From an uncultured Clostridia bacterium (GTDB taxonomy: Bacteria; Bacillota_A; Clostridia; TANB77; CAG-508): a stretch of DNA of 28,129 nucleotides. Of this stretch, positions 1 to 6,581 are shown in pieces. The notes under the pieces were generated by a model that was not told where the DNA came from, searched no databases, and saw nothing but the letters and a program-made list of their open reading frames with translations. Within the stretch, counting starts at the first letter, position 1. The number at the start of each line of letters is the position of its first letter. The DNA lies in NCBI GenBank assembly GCA_944392525.1, contig CALXXB010000013.1:1-28129 (forward strand), written 5' to 3'. Both the position numbers and the translations under genes were made by a program.

Positions 1-1308
1 TATTCATGTGGTCCAACTGTATATAAAGATGCAACTATAGGAAATATGAGAACAAATATATTTCAAGATGTATTAAGAAGAGTTTTACGTTATAATGGAT
101 ATAAATTAAAACATGCAATGAATATTACAGATGTAGGACATCTAGTTTCAGATGGAGATGAAGGAGAAGACAAAATGATAAAATCAGCAAGAGAAGAACA
201 TAAAACTCCTGAAGAAATAGCTGAGCATTATACAAAATTATTCTTTGATGATTTAAAAGCACTAAATATAGAAACACCTGAAATTGTATGTAAAGCAACA
301 GATCATATAAAAGAAATGCTTGCATATGTCGAAACTTTAGTAGAAAAAGGATATGCTTATGAAACTTCTACAGCAATATATTTTGATGTATCAAAATTAG
401 ATAAATATCCTGTTCTTTCTAATTTGAATGTAGAAGACCAAAAAGCAGGAGCAAGAGTTGAAGTTGATCCAGAAAAAAGAAATCCTTATGATTTTGCTCT
501 TTGGATAAAAGCACCAGAAAATCATTTGATGAAATGGGATAGCCCATGGGGACCAAGTTATCCAGGATGGCATATTGAATGTTCTGCTATGGGACAAAAA
601 TATTTAGGGGAACAATTTGATATACATACAGGAGGAATAGATTTAATACCAACACATCATGAAAATGAAATAGCTCAAAGTAAAGGATATTGTGGTAAAA
701 TACCAGCAAATTATTGGTTGCATGGAGAATATCTACTAATAGATGGCGGAAAGATGTCAAAAAGCTTAGGAAATGTATATTTATTAAAAGATATCATTGA
801 TAGAGGATATAATCCTTTAACTTATAAATTATTTAGCTATTCTTCACATTATAGAAACAAATTAAACTTTACATGGGAAGGCATGGATGCAGCAGAAAAA
901 TCTCTTGAAAGATTAAAAAATGGTTATAAGCTTCATTTAAACGGAACAGATGATGTGGAAGAGAAAAGCGTTAATCAATTTGAAGAAAGATTCCATAAAG
1001 CAATTAATGATGATTTAAATATGCCACTAGCAATGGGTGTAGTTTGGGAAGTTGTTCGTTATAATAAAAAGTCTCCTAAGCTTGCTAAACTTTTATTAAA
1101 ATTTGATGAAGTATTAGGGTTAAAACTAGATGAAGAAGATAAAAAACAAGAAGATATACCAGAAGAAATATTAAATTTGGTAGAAGAAAGAAAAGCAGCA
1201 AGAGAGAATAAAAATTGGGAAGAGTCAGATAGACTAAGAGATTTAATAAATAGTAAAGGTTATAATATAAAAGACACTAAGGATGGAATGGAAATAACTA
1301 AAAAATAG
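1..1308 (+). CDS. cysS: Cysteinyl-tRNA synthetase, 5'-truncated by the window edge
   Basis: This class I aminoacyl-tRNA synthetase charges tRNA-Cys in the cytoplasm. The reading frame is open from base 1, so the true start lies outside the window; an internal ATG at 46 falls after the active-site motif and is not the start. The CGPTVY motif is at bases 7-24 and supplies the first zinc-site cysteine. GWHIECS and HHENE supply the other expected zinc ligands, and the KMSKS loop is at 751-765. Oddly, the HIGH-type motif, usually HIGN in this family, reads TIGN at 34-45. The C-terminus has the expected helical domain and ends with TAG inside the terminator stem. The family assignment is very secure. 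Confidence 0.97.
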   Translation, partial: YSCGPTVYKDATIGNMRTNIFQDVLRRVLRYNGYKLKHAMNITDVGHLVSDGDEGEDKMIKSAREEHKTPEEIAEHYTKLFFDDLKALNIETPEIVCKATDHIKEMLAYVETLVEKGYAYETSTAIYFDVSKLDKYPVLSNLNVEDQKAGARVEVDPEKRNPYDFALWIKAPENHLMKWDSPWGPSYPGWHIECSAMGQKYLGEQFDIHTGGIDLIPTHHENEIAQSKGYCGKIPANYWLHGEYLLIDGGKMSKSLGNVYLLKDIIDRGYNPLTYKLFSYSSHYRNKLNFTWEGMDAAEKSLERLKNGYKLHLNGTDDVEEKSVNQFEERFHKAINDDLNMPLAMGVVWEVVRYNKKSPKLAKLLLKFDEVLGLKLDEEDKKQEDIPEEILNLVEERKAARENKNWEESDRLRDLINSKGYNIKDTKDGMEITKK

Positions 1309-1337
1309 ATAGAAGTTTTTGCTTCTATCTTTTTTTA
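1308..1337 (+). terminator. Intrinsic terminator of cysS
   Basis: The 8-bp stem GATAGAAG/CTTCTATC has a 6-base loop and is followed by eight T residues. It starts at the last base of the cysS stop codon and separates cysS from the glycan island. Confidence 0.93.
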
Positions 1338-1375
1338 CTTTCTTTTATAATTTTATATTCTTATTGCTTGTGGTA

Positions 1376-1404
1376 TTGTATTTTAAGAAATAATGTAATA
1401 TAAT
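1376..1404 (+). promoter_or_regulatory. Sigma-A-type promoter of galE
   Basis: TTGTAT and TATAAT are separated by 17 bases, about 40 bases upstream of galE. It is the first promoter after the cysS terminator. It probably also drives the sugar transferase, since no terminator lies between the two genes. Confidence 0.7.
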
Positions 1405-1444
1405 CAAAAAAGTAAAAGGGGGATATAAAAAGGAGGAATTTGTA

Positions 1445-2449
1445 ATGGCAATATTATTACCAGGAGGAGCAGGATATATTGGAAGTCATACTGCTGTGGA
1501 ATTATTAAATGCAGGGAAAGAAGTTGTAATAGTTGATAATTTTTCAAACAGTAAACCAGAAGTGTTAGATAAAATAAAAGAAATTACAGGGAAAGATTTT
1601 AAATTTTATGAATTAGACTATTTAGACAGAGAAAAATTGGAAAAAGTTTTTGAAGAAAATAAAATAGAAGCAGTATTAAATTTCGCAGGATATAAAGCTG
1701 TAGGAGAGTCAATACAAAAACCATTAGAATATTATCATAATAATATAACAGGTTGCTTAATTCTTTTAGAAACTATGAGAAAATATAATGTTAAAAAATT
1801 TATATTTAGCTCATCTGCAACTGTATATGGGGAGCCAGAGAAAATACCTTTGACAGAAGAATGTAGAACAGGTGGAACAACAAATCCATATGGTACATCT
1901 AAATTATTTATTGAACAAATATTAAAAGATTTGTATAGATCTGATAATACTTGGGATATTTGTATACTTAGATATTTTAATCCAGTAGGGGCACATGAAA
2001 GTGGATTAATTGGTGAAGAGCCACAAGGCATTCCAAACAACTTAATGCCTTATATAGCAAGGGTGGCAGCAGGAACATTAAAAGAATTATCTGTATTTGG
2101 TGATGATTATGATACACCAGATGGAACAGGTGTAAGAGATTATATACATGTAGTAGATTTAGCAAAAGGACATGTATGTGCTTTAAATAAACTAGATAAA
2201 GAAAACGAAGGATTATTTATATATAACTTAGGAACAGGAAAAGGATATAGTGTATTAGACATGGTAAAAGCTTTTGAAAAAGCAACAGGAAGAAAAGTAC
2301 CTTATAAAATAGCTCCAAGAAGAGAAGGAGATATTGCAACATGTTATGCAGATCCTAAAAAAGCAAAGGATGAATTAGGCTGGGTTGCAACTAAAACTTT
2401 AGAAGACATGTGCATGGATTCATGGAATTATATTGAAAAGAGTATGTAA
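1445..2449 (+). CDS. galE: UDP-glucose 4-epimerase
   Basis: This SDR-fold enzyme interconverts UDP-glucose and UDP-galactose (or the N-acetyl forms) in the cytoplasm and supplies nucleotide sugars for the glycan genes downstream. The NAD-binding motif GGAGYIG is at residues 7-13. The catalytic triad is visible as Ser around 124 in SSSATVYG, Tyr149 and Lys153 in YGTSK, the same spacing as in E. coli GalE. At 334 aa the length is normal. Residue 6 is Pro where most homologues have Thr. A strong AGGAGG lies at 1431-1436. The stop codon directly abuts the ATG of the next gene, so the two are probably translationally coupled. Hexose versus N-acetylhexosamine specificity cannot be decided. Confidence 0.95.
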   Translation: MAILLPGGAGYIGSHTAVELLNAGKEVVIVDNFSNSKPEVLDKIKEITGKDFKFYELDYLDREKLEKVFEENKIEAVLNFAGYKAVGESIQKPLEYYHNNITGCLILLETMRKYNVKKFIFSSSATVYGEPEKIPLTEECRTGGTTNPYGTSKLFIEQILKDLYRSDNTWDICILRYFNPVGAHESGLIGEEPQGIPNNLMPYIARVAAGTLKELSVFGDDYDTPDGTGVRDYIHVVDLAKGHVCALNKLDKENEGLFIYNLGTGKGYSVLDMVKAFEKATGRKVPYKIAPRREGDIATCYADPKKAKDELGWVATKTLEDMCMDSWNYIEKSM

Positions 2450-3094
2450 ATGGAACAGTATCAATTAACAAAAAAGCAAGAAGTTGAAAAAAGAATATTT
2501 GATATTATACTTTCTATAATTGCAATAGTGATAACATCACCAATTATGCTTTTTATTGCTATTGCGATTAAGGTAGATAGTAAAGGAAAAATAATATATA
2601 AACAAAAAAGAATAACTAAAAGTGGCAAAGAATTTACAATATATAAATTTAGAACAATGGTAGAGAATGCAGAAAAGGAGACAGGACCAGTACTTGCTAA
2701 AAAAGATGATAACAGAATAACAAGAGTTGGAAAAGTACTAAGGAAGACAAGATTAGATGAATTGCCACAGTTTTTCAACGTCTTAAAAGGAGATATGAGT
2801 ATAGTAGGTCCTAGACCTGAAAGAAGAGAAATTATAGATGAAATTATAAAAGAAGTACCGAAATACAAAGAAAGAGAACAAGTAAAAGCTGGTATAACTT
2901 GTATAGCCCATATAAAAGGCGATTATTATACGGAACCAGAGTTAAGGCTAGAATATGATAAAGAATACATGAAAGATTGGAGTATAAAGAAAGATATAAA
3001 GATAATTTTTAATACTGTAAAAAAGATAGGTAAAGAAGTTCTTAAATTAAAGCAAAAAAATAGTAAAGGAAGTGCCGAATATAACAAAGATTGA
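2450..3094 (+). CDS. Initiating sugar-phosphate transferase (bacterial sugar transferase family)
   Basis: Members of this family (PF02397, short WcaJ/PglC-like form) transfer a sugar-1-phosphate from a UDP-sugar to undecaprenyl phosphate at the inner face of the membrane, the first step of a lipid-linked glycan. One hydrophobic segment spans about residues 17-41. It is followed by KFRTM (66-70) and the signature RLDELPQFFNVLKGD then MSIVGPRPER (101-125), which includes the catalytic Asp-Glu pair. The 214 aa length fits the single-domain subgroup. The start abuts the galE stop codon. Placed just after galE, it probably uses a UDP-linked Gal/GalNAc-type sugar, which is inference. Confidence 0.93.
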   Translation: MEQYQLTKKQEVEKRIFDIILSIIAIVITSPIMLFIAIAIKVDSKGKIIYKQKRITKSGKEFTIYKFRTMVENAEKETGPVLAKKDDNRITRVGKVLRKTRLDELPQFFNVLKGDMSIVGPRPERREIIDEIIKEVPKYKEREQVKAGITCIAHIKGDYYTEPELRLEYDKEYMKDWSIKKDIKIIFNTVKKIGKEVLKLKQKNSKGSAEYNKD

Positions 3095-3266
3095 TTTAAG
3101 TGTAATTATTCCAATATATAATCCTAAAGAAGAATATCTAGAAGAGTGTTTAAAGAGTATAACTAATCAAAAACTAGAGAATATTGAATTTATATTGTTT
3201 TTAGATGGTTGTAATAAATTTACAAAGGAAATATGTTATAAATATAAAAATCAAGATTCAGAATAG
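3072..3266 (+). pseudogene. Broken GT2 glycosyltransferase, N-terminal piece
   Basis: Sixty-four residues from a GTG start overlap the previous gene by 23 bases. They show the typical opening of a family 2 glycosyltransferase: LSVIIPIYNPKEEYLEECLK followed by SITNQ and a strand ending in FLDG. Typical GT2 proteins continue past 250 aa, but this frame stops at 3264-3266. The frame starting at 3263 is open from there and continues the fold, so a one-base loss near 3258-3263 broke the gene. Together with the next entry it forms one degenerate gene. Confidence 0.75.
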
Positions 3267-3655
3267 TAATACATAAACAAGAAAATAAATGCTCTAGATG
3301 TAATGAGAGCAAGAATATATGGACTTTCTTAAAAGGAGAAGAAACTATTTTTATGAAAGACTTATTAGACAACGGTTTTAATATTTATAGTGTTGATAAA
3401 CAAATTGGTTATGTCCATGATGAGGAAAGCAATTGGTTTACTGGATTTGATGATAAATATTTATATGACCAAGGTGCTATATTTTATAAAATGTTTCCAA
3501 AAGAATATAAACTACTAATAATCCAGTATTTAGTTAGAAAATATCCGTTATATAGAAATAATCTAAAAATAGTACAAGCATATAAACAAATGGTAAGCGG
3601 AGTAAAACGGATTAGAAAATTTATTAAAATGAAGGTTAGCTGCATAAATTATTGA
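3263..3655 (+). pseudogene. Broken GT2 glycosyltransferase, C-terminal piece with internal deletion
   Basis: This frame is open from 3263 to the TGA at 3653-3655. From about 3315 it matches, motif by motif, the C-terminal third of the intact GT2 at 17916-18725: GEETIF/GEENIF, the VD..IG.V segment, a WF.GF segment, and a LIIQY/LILQY segment followed by RK. The middle of the enzyme, including the DxD metal site, is missing, so the product should be inactive. The stop codon overlaps the -35 box of the leader promoter downstream. The match to the later gene shows that the two GT2 genes share ancestry. Confidence 0.72.
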
Positions 3656-3680
3656 CAATATCAAATAATTAATATAAAAT
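3652..3680 (+). promoter_or_regulatory. Promoter of leader copy 1
   Basis: TTGACA and TAAAAT are separated by exactly 17 bases. The same arrangement recurs before both other leader copies with a conserved AATATAAAAT around the -10 box, which supports function. Confidence 0.85.
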
Positions 3681-3686
3681 TATAAC

Positions 3687-3920
3687 ATAAAATAACTAAA
3701 AACCAAAGAGGAGAAAAAGGTGGAAAGTATAATACATAAAAGTATTGTCAATGTAGAAAGAGAGTTACATTTTAGTAAAACAAAGTATAGTTTTATTAAT
3801 TATAGATATTTCAAAGATAGTAGTAAAAATCTGTAATATTCAGGCTTTTAGTGCTGTCTTTTTTGCGTTTAATTAGTTATTAAATTTTAAATATAAAAAT
3901 AGATAAAGGGAGGAAAACAA
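3687..3920 (+). ncRNA. Structured leader RNA, copy 1 (candidate attenuator)
   Basis: This 5' leader lies between the promoter and the first pilin-like gene and is conserved in two other places (9778-10030 and 19492-19720). It holds AGAGGAG, a GTG-start frame at 3720-3836 (38 aa), and a variable hairpin (ATGTA/TACAT around a GA-rich loop). A second hairpin pairs TAGTAAAAC (3773-3781) with GTTTTATTA (3790-3798), and a terminator follows. GTTTTATTA could instead pair with TAGTAAAA in the terminator 5' arm (3821-3828). I do not recognise a known riboswitch class; the boundaries are inferred. Confidence 0.7.
3816..3864 (+). terminator. Attenuator-type terminator in leader copy 1
   Basis: An 18-position stem beginning GATAGTAG and ending GTGCTGTC, with 16 pairs including several G-U, is followed by six T residues and GCG. 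Its upper stem differs from the other two copies yet still pairs, which indicates selection for structure. It lies about 56 bases before the pilin-like start codon. Confidence 0.85.
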
Positions 3921-5264
3921 ATGAAAGAGAAATTAAGAGGAAGACAAGGTATAACATTGATTGCATTAGTAATAACGATTATTGTATTATTAATACTTGC
4001 GGGAGTAAGTATAGCAATGTTAACAGGAGATAATGGAATATTAACACAAGCAAATAATGCAAATATACAACAATCACATGCGACAGTAAAAGAAGCAGTC
4101 AGATTAGCGTATAATGAATGGAGATTAGAAGTAGAAACATCAAATAATACAAAAGTAGCTAGTACAGAAAAAGTAACAATACAAGGAAGAGAAGAAAAGG
4201 CAGAAGCTGAACCAGCATCAACGTTTTTTGATTATTTAGTATCAAAAGGATATATAGATGAAGAAACAAGGATATTAAATGTAGAGAATCTAACAGGGAG
4301 TAAACAATCATTAGGAAACGGAACAGGAACAGAAGATGTATATAAATTAGAAGAAGAAAATGGAGAATATAAAGTAGTTTACTATGAGGATGGAACAACA
4401 AATACGGTTATAGATACAATATCAGATACAGTAGCAGATACCGGAGACAATTGGGATGGAATAGCAACAGACCAAAAATATTTTACATTTTCATTTGATC
4501 AAGAAAGTAAAACAGCAACATTAACTGGAGTTAAAGATGAATATGCTGTAAAAGGATATTATAATGATAGAGGTTATACAATAGCAATATTAGATGGAGA
4601 TAACCTAATTACAGATATTGTTATTCCTGAGCATGTTAAAGATGATAATAATATAGAATATACGGTTACAGGGATAGGTGATTCGGCTTTTAAATGTGAA
4701 ACAAGCACAGATAGAGATAGCTTATTTACAAGCTTTAAGCTTCCAAATACTATTGTGTCAATAGGAAGCAACGCTTTTGAAAATTGTGTAGAAATGCAAA
4801 ATATAGTAATGTCAAAGAATGTAAAAACAATTGGCAACAGAAGCTTTTGTGGTTGTTCAAAGTTAAAAAATATAGAATTACCTCAATATATAACCAGAAT
4901 AGAGCAAGATACTTTTGCACAATGTGAGCTTTTAGAAAGTATTACTATACCAAGTGGAGTAACAAGCGTAAGAGAGAATGCTTTTTCTATGTGCCATGTA
5001 TTGAAAAATGTAACTATAGAAGGAGATTTGACATATATAGGAGGTGGAGCTTTTTATGGTTGCACGCAGATAAAAGAGATTTCAATTCAGGGAGATTTGG
5101 AATATGTAGGTGATTATGCTTTTGGTTTATGGGGAGCAGATCAAATTATAAATTTTGAGATTTCAGCTCAACCAGAAACAGGTTGGGGTACACGTTGGGA
5201 TTACGATTATTATTCAAGTTCAACAAAAATTGAATCACAAATAAATTGGGGAGTAAAAATGTAG
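3921..5264 (+). CDS. Prepilin-like surface protein with C-terminal leucine-rich repeats (pilin-like 1)
   Basis: This is a 447 aa protein with a class III/type IV prepilin-like N-terminus. A short basic leader ends at Gly10 and is followed by ITLIALVITIIVLLILAGV, a hydrophobic helix, so prepilin peptidase should cut after Gly10. The position that is normally Glu5 of the mature protein is Ala. Residues about 40-215 form a conserved stalk-like region shared with the next gene. From about 235 to 420 there are BspA-type leucine-rich repeats (LRR_5), recognisable as I.SIG..AF..C..L..I.IP units. It is probably exposed at the cell surface, in a pilus or pseudopilus or as a membrane-anchored adhesin. 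AAAGGGAGG precedes the start. No pilus assembly genes are in the window. Confidence 0.87.
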   Translation: MKEKLRGRQGITLIALVITIIVLLILAGVSIAMLTGDNGILTQANNANIQQSHATVKEAVRLAYNEWRLEVETSNNTKVASTEKVTIQGREEKAEAEPASTFFDYLVSKGYIDEETRILNVENLTGSKQSLGNGTGTEDVYKLEEENGEYKVVYYEDGTTNTVIDTISDTVADTGDNWDGIATDQKYFTFSFDQESKTATLTGVKDEYAVKGYYNDRGYTIAILDGDNLITDIVIPEHVKDDNNIEYTVTGIGDSAFKCETSTDRDSLFTSFKLPNTIVSIGSNAFENCVEMQNIVMSKNVKTIGNRSFCGCSKLKNIELPQYITRIEQDTFAQCELLESITIPSGVTSVRENAFSMCHVLKNVTIEGDLTYIGGGAFYGCTQIKEISIQGDLEYVGDYAFGLWGADQIINFEISAQPETGWGTRWDYDYYSSSTKIESQINWGVKM

Positions 5265-5940
5265 ATTAAGTGAGATTTAAAGGAGAGAAGACAAATGAAA
5301 AATTTTAAAAAACAGAGAGGTATAACATTAATTGCATTAGTAATAACGATTATTGTGTTATTAATACTTGCAGGAGTAAGTATAGCGATGTTAACAGGAA
5401 ATAATGGAATATTAACACAAGCAAATAATGCAAATGTACAACAATCACATGCGGCTGTAAAAGAAGCAGTTAGATTAGCATATAATGAATGGAGATTAGA
5501 AGTAGAAACATCAAATAATACAAAAATAGCTAGTACAGAAACAGTAACAATACAAGGAAAAGAAGAAAAGGCAGAAGCCGAACCAGCATCAACATTTTTG
5601 GATTATTTAGTATCAAAAAATTATATAGATGAAGAAACGGGAATATTAAATGTAGAGAATTTAACTGGAAGCAAGCAATCATTAGGAAATGGAACAGGAA
5701 CAGATGATGTATATAAATTAGAAGAAGAAAATGGGGAATATAAAGTAGTTTATTATGAGAATGGAACAACAAACACAGTAATAGATACAATATCAAATAC
5801 AGTAGCAGACACTGGAGACAATTGGGATGAAACAGCAACGGATCCAAAATATTTTACATTTATATTTAATGAAGAAGATAAGACAGCGATATTAACTGGA
5901 GTTAAAGATGAGTATGCTGTAAAGGGATATTATCAAGGAG
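3921..5940 (+). repeat. Tandem duplication of the pilin-like 5' halves (pair 1)
   Basis: The first roughly 640 bases of the gene at 3921 recur in the gene at 5295, with high identity up to about 4560 and 5935. Similarity then drops in the repeat domain. This is a direct repeat arising from gene duplication with a conserved N-terminal half. Confidence 0.85.
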
Positions 5941-6560
5941 AAACCAATAGACCATATACTATTGCGATAATTGATGGAGATGAGACGATTACAGATGTAG
6001 TTATACCAATGCATGCAACTGATGAAAGTGGGGTAGAATATACAGTAACAGAAATAGGTTCAAATGCTTTTTGGGCTAGAGATGTATATCAAACAGATGG
6101 TAAAAGTATGTTTACTAGTTTTAAAATTCCAGAAACTGTAACTAATATAGGGAGTAGGTGTTTCGGAAAATGTGTTGCGATGAAGAGTATAACATTACCA
6201 ACGGGCATTACAAGTATTGAATCAAGTACTTTTGAAAATTGTACACTTTTAGAAGAAATAAAAATTCCAGAGAAAGTAACATCTATAGGTTATGGAGCTT
6301 TTTCTAATTGTACATCTCTAAAGAATATTACAATAGATGGAAAAATAAATAAAATAGAATATGCTGCATTTTCTAATTGTACGCAATTAAAAGAGATTAA
6401 TGTTCCAGGAAATATAGAGTCTATGGGAAGCTATGTTTTTGAAAATTGGGGTATAGATCAAACGATAAACTTTGAAATGACAAGCAAGCCAGAAACAGGT
6501 TGGAACGAATACTGGAATGGTATAAGTGCAGCAAAAGTAAATTGGGGAGTAGAAATGTAA
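5295..6560 (+). CDS. Prepilin-like surface protein with C-terminal leucine-rich repeats (pilin-like 2)
   Basis: This 421 aa paralogue of the preceding gene lies 30 bases downstream in the same transcript. The basic leader ends at Gly9, followed by the same hydrophobic helix with Ala in place of Glu5. Residues up to about 215 are nearly identical to pilin-like 1. The following LRR_5 repeats (about 235-400) have the same architecture but have diverged clearly. Both proteins end in a similar NWGV.M tail. The start is supported by AAAGGAGAG spaced as in pilin-like 3. The ligase-like gene follows after 21 bases with no terminator, so it should be cotranscribed and may glycosylate these two proteins, which is inference. 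Confidence 0.87.
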   Translation: MKNFKKQRGITLIALVITIIVLLILAGVSIAMLTGNNGILTQANNANVQQSHAAVKEAVRLAYNEWRLEVETSNNTKIASTETVTIQGKEEKAEAEPASTFLDYLVSKNYIDEETGILNVENLTGSKQSLGNGTGTDDVYKLEEENGEYKVVYYENGTTNTVIDTISNTVADTGDNWDETATDPKYFTFIFNEEDKTAILTGVKDEYAVKGYYQGETNRPYTIAIIDGDETITDVVIPMHATDESGVEYTVTEIGSNAFWARDVYQTDGKSMFTSFKIPETVTNIGSRCFGKCVAMKSITLPTGITSIESSTFENCTLLEEIKIPEKVTSIGYGAFSNCTSLKNITIDGKINKIEYAAFSNCTQLKEINVPGNIESMGSYVFENWGIDQTINFEMTSKPETGWNEYWNGISAAKVNWGVEM

Positions 6561-6581
6561 TAAAAGAAAAGGGTAACAATT

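Noticed and set aside
3720..3836. Leader frame of copy 1 as a conserved peptide gene
   Set aside because: The three copies use different frames after the variable loop, so the peptide as a whole is not conserved. I keep only copies 2 and 3 as low-confidence frames.
3687..3920. Leader as a c-di-GMP, T-box or other familiar riboswitch
   Set aside because: I found none of the conserved cores I know for these classes (for example GEMM or the T-box motif), and no tRNA-synthetase or amino-acid gene follows.
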